This document shows, in pieces, positions 49,691 to 61,059 of a DNA stretch of 64,000 bases (its first letter is position 1; every line of letters begins with the position of its first letter). Under the pieces are notes generated by a model. That model searched no databases. It was not told where the DNA came from and worked only from the letters and a program-made list of their open reading frames with translations. The stretch comes from Bombardia bombarda (lineage: Eukaryota > Ascomycota > Sordariomycetes > Sordariales > Lasiosphaeriaceae): the NCBI GenBank assembly GCA_030512295.1, contig JAULSR010000009.1:62001-126000 (forward strand). Direction: 5' to 3'. A program made the translations under genes and the position numbers.

Positions 49691-50034
49691 GGTGCCTGTT
49701 TGAGAGGTTTGACGCCGGGGAGATCGAAAAAGTGAGGTCGTTGATTGCTGCGGGCTTCAGGCTTCAAAATTTGGGGAGTTTGTGTGGGAAAGCAAAACTA
49801 GGTCTGAATTTCTCCGGCTGGTGGGTGACTAAGCGGGAGCCACAAAACTTGCTGCCCCGCGACCAATCGGCCAACCAAGGTTAGCATTAGGGCAAGCGCA
49901 GGGAGGGCGGGTCTTTGCTCGCGCACAGACCATCACACACCATCTTGTGCCCTCCAATTTTCTGTTCTCCAGGCAAGTGAGAATCTGAACTTTTCGACCG
50001 ACGACGAACTTTTTGCGACAGCCTCAACAACAAG
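49691..50034. promoter_or_regulatory. Bidirectional promoter of the eL21 and uS4 ribosomal protein genes
   Basis: The 344 bp between the two start codons holds a CCAAT-like GACCAATCGGCCAACC near 49860 and ATTAGGGCAAG near 49887, a telomere-like word that recalls Tbf1 sites of some fungal ribosomal promoters. The leader of the S9 side has CAACAACAAG before the ATG. Shared regulation is an inference from layout. Confidence 0.55.
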
Positions 50035-50875
50035 ATGGCTCCTCTCTCTTACTCGAAGACCGCCAAGGTCCCCCGTCGTCCCTTCGAGGCCGCTCGATTG
50101 TGCGTTTAAACTTACCGTTACTTCTTCCTCCAAAGCGGCCTCTGCGCAGCAAACGGCTAAAGAACGTCAAATTCTCGCCGCTGCGCAAGCCTTTATCACC
50201 GGCCACTGAGCACGAGCTTGCCTCTGCTTACGTCGATTGTGATCATGGACTGACTTTGGGGCTCTCAGGGACTCCGAGTTGAAGCTCGTCGGCGAGTTCG
50301 GTCTCCGCAACAAGCGTGAGGTTTGGCGCGTGCTCCTCACCCTCTCCAAGATCCGTCGTGCTGCCCGGTAAGTCAATCTCCCGCGAAAGCTCCACCGAGA
50401 TAAACCCTAGCCCAAGATCGCCCGTCAAAACTCTCCGTTCGTGATTGCTAACTCCCTCTGCAGTCAGCTCCTCACTCTCGATGAGAAGGACCCCAAGCGC
50501 CTCTTCGAGGGCAATGCCCTGATTCGCCGCCTGGTGCGCGTCGGTGTCCTCGACGAGTCCCGCATGAAGCTCGACTACGTCCTTGCCCTCAAGGTCGAGG
50601 ATTTCCTCGAGCGCCGCCTCCAGACCTGCGTCTACAAGCTCGGCCTCGCCAAGTCCATCCACCACGCTCGTGTCCTCATCCGCCAGCGCCACATCCGTGT
50701 CGGCAAGCAGATTGTCAACGTGCCCTCTTTCGTCGTCCGTCTCGACTCGCAGAAGCACATTGACTTCGCTCTCACCTCGCCCTTCGGCGGCGGCCGCCAC
50801 GGCCGTGTCCGGAGAAGAAAGGCCAAGGCCGCCGAGAAGGGCGACGACGCCACTGAGGAGGAGGATGACGAGTAA
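50035..50875 (+). CDS. RPS9: 40S ribosomal protein uS4 (S9)
   Basis: Exons 50035..50099, 50269..50367 and 50464..50875 give 191 residues. It begins MAPLSYSKTAKVPRRPFEAA, then DSELKLVGEFGLRNKREVWR, and exon 3 carries the S4 RNA-binding fold (RRLQTCVYKLGLAKSIHHAR, VLIRQRHIRVGKQIVN). The acidic tail DDATEEEDDE is usual. uS4 is an early-assembling small-subunit protein next to the mRNA entry channel. Intron 1 is 169 nt; I saw no clear box C/D or H/ACA snoRNA in it. Confidence 0.98.
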
Positions 50876-52279
50876 ATTACAGCGACGCTCTTGTCGTTAT
50901 GATTGGGAAGAATTGCGGATGCACAGCACGGTTATGAAAACTAGTCTCAAGCGGGGTTTATTTTACCTCTACATCTTGCTATTATTGGCGTTTGTAGCCA
51001 GGGAGTAAAATGCTTCTCATTTAGCACATACGTGTGCTCGTAACTCATCATTCGCACGATTCCAACCGCGTCCGTTATTGATTTCGCGAATGACTTTGTA
51101 CCGATCATTTTGACCCACGTGTTATCACTGTATATTGATTATTTGTCAAATGTAATACTGCAGTCTCATTTTCAAGGTTTTATGAACCAGTTTCACTGCT
51201 TTGCGAAAGTAACAACACAATTACTAGTAGCCCCACCAAAACCTGACCTTGATTGCTGTCACGATTATCACATAGGTACAAGCAGGAATCACAACCGGTT
51301 TGGTTTGAACGTGCTTGCGAATGTTATGAAATCACATTTCTTCGCGAGCTATTCTCACTGACTGTCGTCTTTATGGCCAACTACCCATCTTGCTTACCCT
51401 GATCTGGCACACAATTGCTACTACCCTTTCCTGGCTTCTTACGTTTTTACCATCTCTTCTACTTGTTCATTGCGCTTTACAGTATTCTTCTCATCGCACT
51501 GGCACCCACTTGGGTACAGAAAACCACGGTTCTGTATCACACCACTGCAACACCACAAATCCTATTGTAATCGCCAATGGCGATACTTGATTCCGCTTCA
51601 ATAATCTCCTACTCGCCGCCATACATCTCCCCATCCCTCTTTCCCATTCATGCCAGCTCCCCAACCACGAAACGATAGCTGTGTATCACATAAGTATATA
51701 ATAATGGGGCAGCTCCTCCATCTCGGTCTCCAAGGGTAAAGCTGCCTCTTTGTCCGGGTATTTTGGCACGTTGACCCTAACCCCTGGTGATTGATGACTT
51801 TCCCTCATGAGAGAACACTGAATGGCCATATCACCATCTCTTCCTCACCCTCGCTATCATCCCTAACAGATGTGCTAGCTCGCACCTCTTCCTGGTCACT
51901 GTCACTGTCTGCTTTCGTCGCTTCTTGCCGGGTAGGCGGGTGTATTTCTAAGTCAGCACCTGATTTCGACTTGCTGTTGTCTTCGTCTTTTCTTGCAGCT
52001 CCCCTCGCTTTCTTCGCTTCCCTCCCTTTCTGGCGACTTTTTCTCCGTCTCCTCCTTTTGATATTTGCCGTCTCCCCAACACCATCACCCAGTGCAGTTT
52101 GAACCTTTGTATTTGTGCCATAGCCTAGGACCGCTTTATTGTGCGACCATACCTTACAATTAAGAATTGGTAGATGAATGAGCTTACGAATAAGTGAGTG
52201 GTGCCATGTAGATATGAGGGAACCCACACGAACAGATCCCAACCCATAAATTTGATAGCTGAGATTGCGGAAGCATGCA
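50876..52279. other. Convergent 3' space between uS4/S9 and PAN3
   Basis: It holds the two 3' UTRs. The minus strand has an open frame at 51805-52242 discussed separately. 51110-51361 reads as AT-rich non-coding sequence. Confidence 0.5.
51805..52247 (-). other. Uncertain open frame(s) just downstream of PAN3
   Basis: An ATG at 52247, 33 nt past the PAN3 stop, opens a 40-codon hydrophobic frame (MGWDLFVWVPSYLHG...). A second frame without an ATG, 51805-52242, encodes a basic stretch (KRRRRRKSRQKGREAKKARG) followed by an acidic Ser/Glu tail and ends WPFSVLS. A 53-nt intron starting GTAAGG could join them into a product of about 128 residues, or the second frame could be an alternative PAN3 3' exon. 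The opposite strand is simply pyrimidine-rich, so chance is a fair explanation. Confidence 0.25.
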
Positions 52280-54896
52280 CTAATTTGCTCCGGGAGCGTC
52301 GTGCTTGCTGTAGCTCACGAGTTCATTAAACGCGCGGTCAAACATCTGCTTCAGCTCCCGGTAGCTGATGACAAATATAGTTTCGTTGTCGCGGCTGGTC
52401 AGGATAATCGTTTCATCGATGCCGGCATCAAGCTTGCTCATACAAGTGAGCATGTGGCCAATGGCGAGACTGGGCTTTCCATCCGCCTGGACCTGGTGAA
52501 AGACGTAGTCACGGAAAAGCTTAAGCTGATAACGCTCTCCGGTTTCTGACCAGCTGGGACTGTTAGGAAGATCGCCGCGCTCGCAGACACTGAGTAGCTT
52601 CATCGCATTTCGTGCTACTCGGCCATTCTCTAATTCCCGGCTAAGATGGAACTGCTTTTCATCGTTGTCCTGCAGAGCGAGGTCGAAGAAGTGTGTCATT
52701 TCGAAAGCGATTTCGGCAATGAAACGATCTAGCTTGATGTCACTCTCACCCACGGCGGCAGGTGTCAGAAGCCACGTAATAGCATCCTTTAGCTTCGCCG
52801 AGTATTTCGTACCCAGAGAATCAACAACCCCTAGAGGATTGTTCAACTGGGCTGGAGGTGTGTTGGTGGCCAGTGAAAGTACCACCTTGCCGAAATTGAA
52901 AAGATCTTCCTGCTGTAGCTCCTCAATCGACTGTGTGTTGGCTCCAAACTGTACCACGTCCAGAATGGAGCATCCCGCGAGGCGGATTCTGCCCTTTTCC
53001 GATACAAGTATCTTGCTAAGCTCAAGGCATCGAGCTGCCAGTTTTGCCGAGTGGATGGTCTTCAGTGCATTCGCAATCTGGCAGATGTAACCCCAGAGCA
53101 CAGTCTCCTGAATAGGAGTAGATGACCGGAACCGAGTGCCGGGAGCAGACTGGAAATAGTACTCTTGGAGTGTTTTGGCCAGTGGATGAAAGTCATAGAC
53201 AAAGATTAAGGAACTGTCTCCGAATTCTCTGGTGGTGAATGCTTCGTAGACAGTTACAATACTCGCGCTCTTGATATTCTTCCACTCCTTCATGACAACG
53301 AGAATGGCATTCTCGTTTGTCAGTCGGTAGCCTAGTATACCAGTGTCAGTAGAGGCTGTAAACACGGAATACCGTGAACCCATTACCTTCAAGCCTTCTC
53401 AAGGCGTAATGTTTGCCGTTCCTACTGCTTTGGGCTTTGTATACCCAACTAGGGTAACCAAAAGATGTCGAATTTTTCCTGTTATTCGTATCTAGTGGAA
53501 CCAACGAGTGCCAGCGTTCAAGCTGAGGAAGCACAGAATCTGCTCATGTCAGTTTTGAATCTTTCATGTGAGTCTGTCAGCACTCACTTGGAATAACCTG
53601 CTGGGTTGCGAGCATCTTCTTGTGTAGTTCTTCCCGTATCTTGGCGGGCATGAAGAAATCGTAAGTGGTTTTCTGCCAGGGCTGCAGATCTTGCCGGTAA
53701 GACTCTATCGGTTGGTAGAGATGATAGCTCGGTGGCATTAGTGGGCCATTGCCGTAAGCTCCCTGATGCTGGTAGAAAGTTGCGCCAGATGTGTTGTTCA
53801 TGTTGTCATTTGCATACGGGTTGAATGTACTGGTAGAAGGTAATACCTGACCTATAGACCCCATGGATGTGAAGGGGTCATTATATATCGTAGTGTCAAG
53901 GTTCATGCCCTTTCCAGAGTTCTATTAAAGCATGTGAGTAAAACATGTTTGCCGAGAGCAGAACCAAGCCGAAAAACAAAACGTACGTTGATTGCTGCAT
54001 CATAGTGCTGCGGGGTGAATTCTCTTATCGCTGCCAGATTAAACGTGGACGATTCGGTGTTATGTTGCTGTGGGGTGCCTAAAAACTGAAGTTAAATCAA
54101 GCTCTACGCATACATCTGATCCACAGTGGGTGGCATTTGCTCACCACTAGCTCCCCATGGAGTAAAGGGTGCGGCGCTCGCAGCTTGCGAGGATAGTGTT
54201 GATTTCTTTCCAGCATGTTGGTTGGACATGACTGAAGGCGTAAATGATGGCGATTCGACGTTGAACGCCCTTCTGGAATTGCTTGAGCAAAGTCAGAAAA
54301 GAAATCAAAGACCGGGTTGTTTTCCAGGATATGCTCCAGACCATGCAGGAACCCGTGCGCAAGAACCGTCCATGGGGTGAGTATTTAAACAGTGTATTGA
54401 GGAATGAACCTCTTGGAGAAACAGCTTTCTGATCCATGACTCTCAAGTTGTAGTTTGAGATGGAAGCTGGAGGAGCTCGGGGAAGTACCAGACGAGAGGT
54501 TGAAGCGGGACGATTGCAATTTGGGGAGTCGAAGGGTCATGACATGGCGCAAAGCACGGGGAAGGAACAGACGACCATTGACAGAACCCGCTGGACACAG
54601 TGTGCGCCTCGGGCAGGTAAGTACTCACAAGTCTGGCTGAGGAGAAAAATGCTTGTTCTGATCATGATTGAAGGTACAGCCCTGATCTGCGAAGCGGCAG
54701 TGACCATATATTACCATGTTGCGACAAACGGTATCTTTGTTCTCTACACAACAGAAGTCGTTAGCACAGGGTGTCTCGTCGTACAGAAGGTATGCGACAC
54801 GCGTGTGGTAGAAAGAAGCAACGCACCGCGCCCCTTAGCCCTCGGCGAGCCGACCTGGCGGCGCAGGTCGGTCGAGCCATATCGCGTTGCGGCCAT
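52280..54896 (-). CDS. PAN3: PAN3, regulatory subunit of the PAN2-PAN3 poly(A) nuclease
   Basis: Seven exons join in frame: 54896..54827, 54743..54629, 54272..54145, 54078..53987, 53921..53588, 53539..53387, 53331..52280, giving 647 residues. Exons 1-2 carry MAATRYGSTDLRRQ and a CCCH zinc finger (C30, C39, C46, H50). RAFNVESPSFTP just after is a PAM2 motif that binds poly(A)-binding protein. The pseudokinase domain runs from about residue 240 (LPQLERWHSLVPLDTNNRKN, HYALRRLEGYRLTN, SSLIFVYDFHPLAKTLQE), then a coiled coil and the C-terminal knob ending ELVSYSKHDAPGAN. PAN3 recruits the PAN2 nuclease to mRNA tails for initial shortening. Intron 2 is long (356 nt). Skipping exon 2 would break the frame. 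Confidence 0.96.
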
Positions 54897-56061
54897 GGTG
54901 GTGGGGGAAGCGATCGGATTAACGGAAGACGAGGACAGCCCCTGGACCGGGTCTATAGCACCTAGAGGAGCGCACGTCGGTCAGCACCTGCCAGGTAGAA
55001 GCAAAAAAAGAAGCGCATCGTAGCTTCGATAGGGGGATGCAAGTGTAGAGAAGCCCAGCTAGTACATCAACGGCGAGGAAGCAGGGAGAGGGCGGTCTCA
55101 CTCGCGTGTCGTCGATTCCTCCCATATTTTGACATGAGCGGGCGATAAGTCACCCATGGGAATGCGGTGGTCGGGCACGAGAGCAGTTGCAGTCCACGGC
55201 GATTGCGAGAAAAATGGATCAACGGCCGGAGAGGGGCGGGCTGTAGGCGGTGCGGTGCGGGTGCTGGCGCAGGTGCGACCAGACAAAGGGGATGTTGGCC
55301 TTGGCAGGAAGGGGTCGAGGTCCGGTCCACGGGACTGAAGTCGGATCGCATGAAAACCAGTAGAAGTATAGAGGCGTGACGAGCGAACCGCTGAGAAACT
55401 GAGAAAGCGCGGGAGCCTACGCAGCTACGCTAATGGTTAGAGCGAGTGGGGCATCGGGTGGATCTGCACCGGTCGATTGGCTACGCTCAGCCCTGACATG
55501 CACGGGCCTCTTCTCTTCGATTCTACCTAGGTACCTACTGTCAAGGTCAGTGATCCACCCAAGTGAGCCAAGACACCCGCAGTTTGGGGAAGCGGCATGG
55601 GGAGGATCCATGCCAGCATGGCTTAGAAAGCCATGACACAGATATGGGTTTATCAGCTAGCTATTCATACCTGTTATCTGCATTACATGCATCACCCTTC
55701 CAGGTCCTGCGTGCGGTGGCTGGCCCGATGCCGAAGGTTGAATTGAACATCATACGTGGTAACGTAAAACCAACATTCCCCATCAAAACTTTCCCAAGAG
55801 ACACAAGAAGCTTTTAGCAAGTACAACACAATCGGCACCCGTTCACCACGTGGCGCACCTCAAAGAACTACCTAACTACCGGGGCAAGGTAAAGTACTAG
55901 TTACAAGGGTGTCTGGCGTGTGGACCTGAATAGACGCTGAATTCTAGGAGCATCCAGCGGCCCGGCCAACGTCCCGCTTTCACCTGGCCACAACCCCCAA
56001 CCAGACGGTCTGCCAGTTTAATGGCCTTGGTGGACGACACGCGTCCCATACAGCAGACACG
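54897..56061. promoter_or_regulatory. Divergent space between PAN3 and the UBX-domain gene
   Basis: It contains both promoters. TACCTAGGTACCTA lies at 55524-55537. No ORF here is gene-like, and a stretch near 55435 that resembles a tRNA A box lacks a T-arm. Confidence 0.55.
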
Positions 56062-57676
56062 ATGGCGACGAGTGGAGACGAGCTCGATATGAGCCATCTG
56101 GAGGCTGGACAGCTGGAAACCCTACTTCAATACGCCGAAGTTACGGGACAGGAGTTCAAGGACGCTGTTCCCTTGCTCCAGCGGTCGCAATGGAACCTAC
56201 AAGTGCGTTTGTCTACCTCTGCTATGTAGGTGGCTTGGCCGGATGATCCTAACATGCGTCCAGATAGCCATTGCCAAATTTTTCGATGGCGAAGCGGCCA
56301 ATCCGTTCACCGAACCCGAGGCCGTACACAACGAGGCTCCTCAAGCTTCCGCAAGACTTGAGAACTTGCAGGACAGCTTCGTAGAGCCCACCGTCCGAGC
56401 TCCGCGAGCTCCGCGATCACCCCAAACAGAGCCTGCCCCGAGAGTCGTGCCTCGACCGCCCATACTCTACCGACCCCCCTTCCTCCTGGCGGTTTTATTT
56501 GCGCCTTTCCGGGTATGGCATACGATCGTCTCGGGTCTTATGAGGACTATATTTTACATGTTCTCCCTCTTCCCGCAGTCGCTCCGACCGCGCTCGGTAG
56601 CATCGTCCATCCGCAAGGGCTGGAAGACGTCCAACGAACGGAGGGTATTGCCACCCAAGGAAACGGCGGAGAGGTTCAGACGCGAGTTTGAGGAGGAGTA
56701 CGGAACGCATAATTTGCCCTTCTTCGAAGGCGGGTATGCTCAAGCTCTGGACACTGCAAAGAAGGACCTCAAGTTCCTCTTGACCGTATTAATATCGCCC
56801 GAGCACGACGACACCGAGTCCTTTATTCGAAACACATTGTGCTCGCCCAAGGTTGTCAACTTCGTCAACGACCCTTCCAACAATATCATTATATGGGGAG
56901 GGAACGTTTCGGACTCGGAAGCCTACCAGGTGGCTTATGAATACATGTGCAGCAAATATCCCTTTTCGTGTCTGGTCTGTCTTACACCCCAGGAAGGCAG
57001 CACGCGCATGGGTATCGTCAAGCGACTGACCGGGCCCATGACCCCGGCCGCCTACATCGCTGGCCTACAGAGTGCCATCGCCAAGTACGCGCCCGACTTG
57101 GACGGCGTGCGTGCAGAGCGAGCTGTACAGGCGGTAACGCGCAACTTGCGCGATGAGCAGGATTCGGCATATGAGCGGTCGCTGGCCCTCGACAGGGAAA
57201 GAGCCCGCCAGCGACGGGACGCCGCGGCTGCAGCGGCTGCCGCGGAGAAGCGCGCTCTCGAGGAAGCAGAGGCGGCAGAGCGGCTGGCAGAGCTACGGGG
57301 CCAATGGAGGAAATGGCGGGCGACAACAATTGTGCCCGAACCTGGTGCCGGAGCAAAGGACGTTGTCCGTCTTGCGCTGAACATGCCCGCCTCATCCGGT
57401 GTTGGACGGGTTGTTCGGAGATTCTCCAGCCAGACCTCGCTGGAGGAGCTATATGCCTTTGTGGAGTGTTATGATCTCCTGCAACAGGAGGAGGAACTCG
57501 GGGACAAGGTGGCCAAGCCGGAGGGCTACCAGCACAAGTATGAGTTCCGGATTGCGTCGGTCATGCCGCGGGAGACATTTGGGCCAAGCGATGCCGTTAC
57601 GATTGGAGAGAAAATGGGGAGAGGAGGCAACCTCGTGGTTGAAGAGATATTGTATGACGAGGATGAGGATGAATAG
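56062..57676 (+). CDS. UBA-UAS-UBX protein of the FAF2/Ubx2 type
   Basis: Exons 56062..56202 and 56264..57676 give 517 residues. The N-terminal UBA-like fold (LETLLQYAEVTGQEFKDAVP ... WNLQIAIAKFFDG) is followed by Pro/Arg-rich sequence and one hydrophobic hairpin (about 120-155, FLLAVLFAPFRVWHTI ... TIFYMFSLFPQ). The UAS thioredoxin-like region is at about 185-310 (LKFLLTVLISPEHDDTESFI, IIIWGGNVSDSEAYQVAYEY), then an Ala/Glu/Arg coiled coil, then a UBX domain (RLALNMPASSGVGRVVRRFS) ending in an acidic tail. Human FAF2/UBXD8 and yeast Ubx2 sit in the ER or lipid-droplet membrane and recruit Cdc48/p97 for ER-associated degradation; that role is inferred from architecture. Confidence 0.88.
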
Positions 57677-58708
57677 ACGGGTTGAGCTAGAGTTTTGTCT
57701 GTGTATTAGTTTTGTGTTGATGATAGCCTTTGGATAGCGGAATCGCCCCTTGGTGCTGATAGGCAGGTATGTACCTAGTTGGATATCTATCTAGTGAAGT
57801 AGGTATTCACTACCCAAAGGGCAGGATTGATAGCATGTGTGCGCGTGAAAAGACCTTTATCATGGGCTGAGGTATTGATAGATCTTGATGGGTAGGAAAG
57901 TATCTAAGTACCTCCTACGGGAGTAGGTGACGTAATGGCAGGCACTAAGTTCGGCAAAGAGCGGTAGCCTCCGCATCACCTGAGCCCTTGATCCTGCTAG
58001 TTAACGACGTCTTTGCCGCGACGGGCGGGATTCGCGATGCCGTGACCTGGCGGCTTGCTTGCTGCTTGCGTGGAGTTTTGAGGCTGTGCAAATAACAAGG
58101 CTTGGCAAAGTCTCGGTCGCAGTAGATACCTACCATGCTCATGGCATCACGCTGCCTGTCGTCTCCAGCTCTTACTCTTTGGGCTTTTTTATATCGTTAC
58201 ACGGACGCGCAACCTTGGGTATATGACGAGGCACTTTCAATTCCCGTTGGCCTTTTTTCCAGGCGGCCTCTGAGAAAGCCGAGGCGACTGCGCTGCTGAT
58301 GCAACATCGCATTCATCACTTTTCACCACGCACTCTGCAACTCTGAACGCGCTTGCACGGCGGCACAGCCAGTTGTCTATACTGTGTATAAAAAAAGGTA
58401 ATTAATTGTCTTGTTAGGGTTGCCGTATAAGGCCCGCGGCTATTTTGGACGAGACGTCTTGTGCAAACCAGGCGGCACCACCCACCAGACTACTTCCCAC
58501 CAGCAAGCAACCCTAGCCCGTTCATTGGTTTGGGCGTTTCAACGGCCCCTAACGACGTTTCCAACATTCTGGACAAGAAGGATCCTCGATCAAATACCAA
58601 GTGCAATCTGTTGACGCATAGCACCAAAGTGGAAGGCGGTTACTGCACTAGTCTCGATTAACGCGACCGCTGCGTCACCCCTATTCGTGGGGTTGCCCCA
58701 GATTCACC

Positions 58709-58789
58709 AACAGGTGACAGGTGACAGGTGACAGGTCTCCAGGCTCAGTCTCCAGGCTCAGTCTCCAGGCTCAGTCTCCAGGCTCAATC
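58709..58789. repeat. Two adjoining tandem repeats: 7-bp (CAGGTGA)3 then 13-bp CTCCAGGCTCAGT x4
   Basis: The 7-bp repeat runs to about 58735, and four copies of the 13-bp unit follow, the last with one change. Confidence 0.9.
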
Positions 58790-59170
58790 GAGCGAACCTA
58801 CAACACAGACTACCACAACCGTCCGACCGTCTCCAGTTCAGACGGCCACGAAACCAGGAGGCTAAGGCAGGTACTACCTTAACCTGCCTGCCTGCATTGT
58901 GACTTGTGAGCCAGCAGCCCCTCGGCCCCCAAGGCTGCCTGGACAAACATTTTGCGCTCACTTTCTTATTTGCCGCCACCATTTTTTTGCATCTGCTCTT
59001 TTCATATCACTATTGTATCCATTTTGAAGCCGCACAATAGTGCCGCTGTTGCCCAATTCGAAGCGTCGTCGTGCATAACAACCTCGTCCCTCCACAAACA
59101 CCTGTCCAACCTCCACTGTCACGCCGAGTAGCTCGGCAATAGGCCCCGACTTGCTGGTGTACCAGCAACA

Positions 59171-59171
<1 letters not shown>

Positions 59172-59205
<34 letters not shown>
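59172..59205. repeat. (GCA)n run in the LSB5 leader
   Basis: About 11 CAG/AGC triplets end just before the ATG at 59207. No upstream ATG is in frame with them, so they are not expected to be translated as polyglutamine from this start. Confidence 0.9.
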
Positions 59206-59206
<1 letters not shown>

Positions 59207-61059
59207 ATGATGAAGAACTTCAGCATGAACAAGGTGCTGGGCACCATCAAGAAGAAGCCAACCATTGGTAAGCGCAGCGCTGACCCTGACGCAACCCCGC
59301 AGCAGCTGTCCGTCACGATTTGGGTGAAACATGCCGAACTGGCTGGCTGACGACTCGACCTTTCTTTTTCGGCTCTCTGCAGGTGCCACCGGCGTTGTCG
59401 CCGAAGACTCCCCTGCTTCGGTTCCGGCCCCGAGCCCCAACTCGACCCCCGAAGTAATCGCCGCGTTTTATGTGGTATGAATGCCCTCCCAGTCTAGGAT
59501 CGCCCTGGTACGGGGGTATTTGTCAACAAGGCGGTTGCTGATTCGAGTCCCTGCAGAAACAATTCTGCCAATCTGGGGGAAGCCACTCGGTATGTGTCTG
59601 CCGTTTCTCCTGGTTCCTGTTGTTGTGTGGAGACTGAGACCGTGAGCTATCTCAGGGCGACGATGTTACCTACCTGCCTCCCATCGTCGAGGCCGCCGAA
59701 TCATCCCCAGCCGCCGCCGCAGAATGCGCCCGCTATATCCGCAAGTTCCTGTACCGAGAGTACTGGTCCAGGCCGTCACACCAGTACAACGCCATCATGC
59801 TGATCCGCATCCTGTCCGACAACCCCGGCCCTACCTTCACGCGAAATATGGACAAGAAGTTTGTCGATGCGGCCAAGGACCTGCTGAGGTCAGGGCGCGA
59901 CGGGAATGTGCGACAGATGTTGATGGAGACGTTGGATTCGTTCGAGAACGCAAAAGGCTACGATGAAGGCCTTGGCCTGATCATTGAGATGTGGAAGAAG
60001 GAGAAGGAGAAGGCGTACAAAGCCTATGGCGTGAGTGTTTAAGCCTGCACTGCTTTCATCACAGTGCGCATACAAGTTGCTAACGGAGCTTTCTCCTAGG
60101 GACGGCCTCACGCGAGTCATCAAGCGTACCAGGCGCCCGGCTCCACGGCTGCTCCCAACCCACATTCGCAAAACTACTTCTCGCGTGCCCACAGCAATAA
60201 GACGCTGCCCAACGCAGTTGAGCTAGCCAACAGGTTAGAGGAGGCCCGGACATCTGCCGGGCTACTGGAACAGGTGGTGGCATGCACTCCGCCATCCGAG
60301 GTCCTATCCAACGACCTGATCAGAGAGTTCGCGGACCGCTGCCTCAGCGCATCGCGCAGCATCCAGGGTTACATGACGGCGGAGAACCCGGCGCCAGACA
60401 ATGACACAATGGAGAGCTTGATCGATACCAACGAGCAGCTGCAGCAAGCGCTCAACCACCACCAGCGCGCCATGCTGAACGCAAAGAAGCAGCTGGGCCT
60501 CGGCGAAAGATCAAACGACCCCAGCCCGTCGCCGCCATCAGTCAATGACCATACCCGCCCACACCAAACCGGGGGCCCGTGGCAGCCACCAGCGGTCGAC
60601 TCGGCATCATCCCCGCAACCACCACGCATCAACGCGCCGCCTATACCGAGCCGGAAAGGAAACGGGAAGGGCAAGGCGACTGCCGACATGTGGGACACGG
60701 CCGCCGCCGCCGGCCCGTCGCGCTCATCCACGGGGACGCCGCGGCACGACGAGGATGACCCGTTTAGGGATCCACAGCCCGAGTCGTCGGCCTCGTCAGC
60801 ACGGCGCGTAGCCGGCGGCTCCGGGCCCGGGTCAGGTGGTGGTGGTGGTGGTGCAGGAGGGTCAGACGACACGCCCAGGTACGCCTACGAGCCGTTCCAC
60901 CCCGGCTTCGGCAGCTCGGCGTTGCAGCACAAGGACAGGGACGGCGGCGCTCCTCCGGACCCCGTCACACCCGTCAGCGATGATGGCATGTACGACGAGA
61001 ATGATGCGTATCGTGCGACGCCGCCCAGCAAGAAGTCGGAGCCGGTGTATCGGTTCTAG
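59207..61059 (+). CDS. LSB5: VHS and GAT domain protein, LSB5 type (506 aa)
   Basis: Five exons: 59207..59267, 59383..59474, 59557..59589 (33 nt), 59656..60030, 60100..61059, all in frame. The VHS-like domain covers about residues 25-170 (FYVKQFCQSGGSHSGDDVTY, SPAAAAECARYIRKFLYREY, FVDAAKDLLRSGRD). The GAT domain follows at about 215-310 (ALELANRL-like NAVELANRLEEARTSAGLL, DNDTMESLIDTNEQLQQAL). The C-terminus is Pro/Gly/Ser-rich with a poly-Gly stretch and ends KKSEPVYRF. In yeast Lsb5 binds ubiquitin and actin regulators at endocytic sites. I use the first of two adjacent ATG codons. The gene is in tandem with the UBX gene and convergent with the DUF7924-like gene. Confidence 0.88.

Larger units (their letters stand above)
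57677..59206. other. Space between the UBX-domain gene and LSB5
   Basis: 3' UTR, then LSB5 promoter and leader. Contains tandem repeats at 58709-58789 and a CAG-type run directly before the LSB5 start. No gene-like ORF. Confidence 0.6.

Noticed and set aside
50100..50268. Possible snoRNA in the uS4 intron
   Set aside because: No C box or H/ACA box pair in proper order was found.
55430..55500. tRNA-like A-box word (ATGGTTAGAGCG)
   Set aside because: No matching acceptor stem or T-arm with TTCGA could be built.
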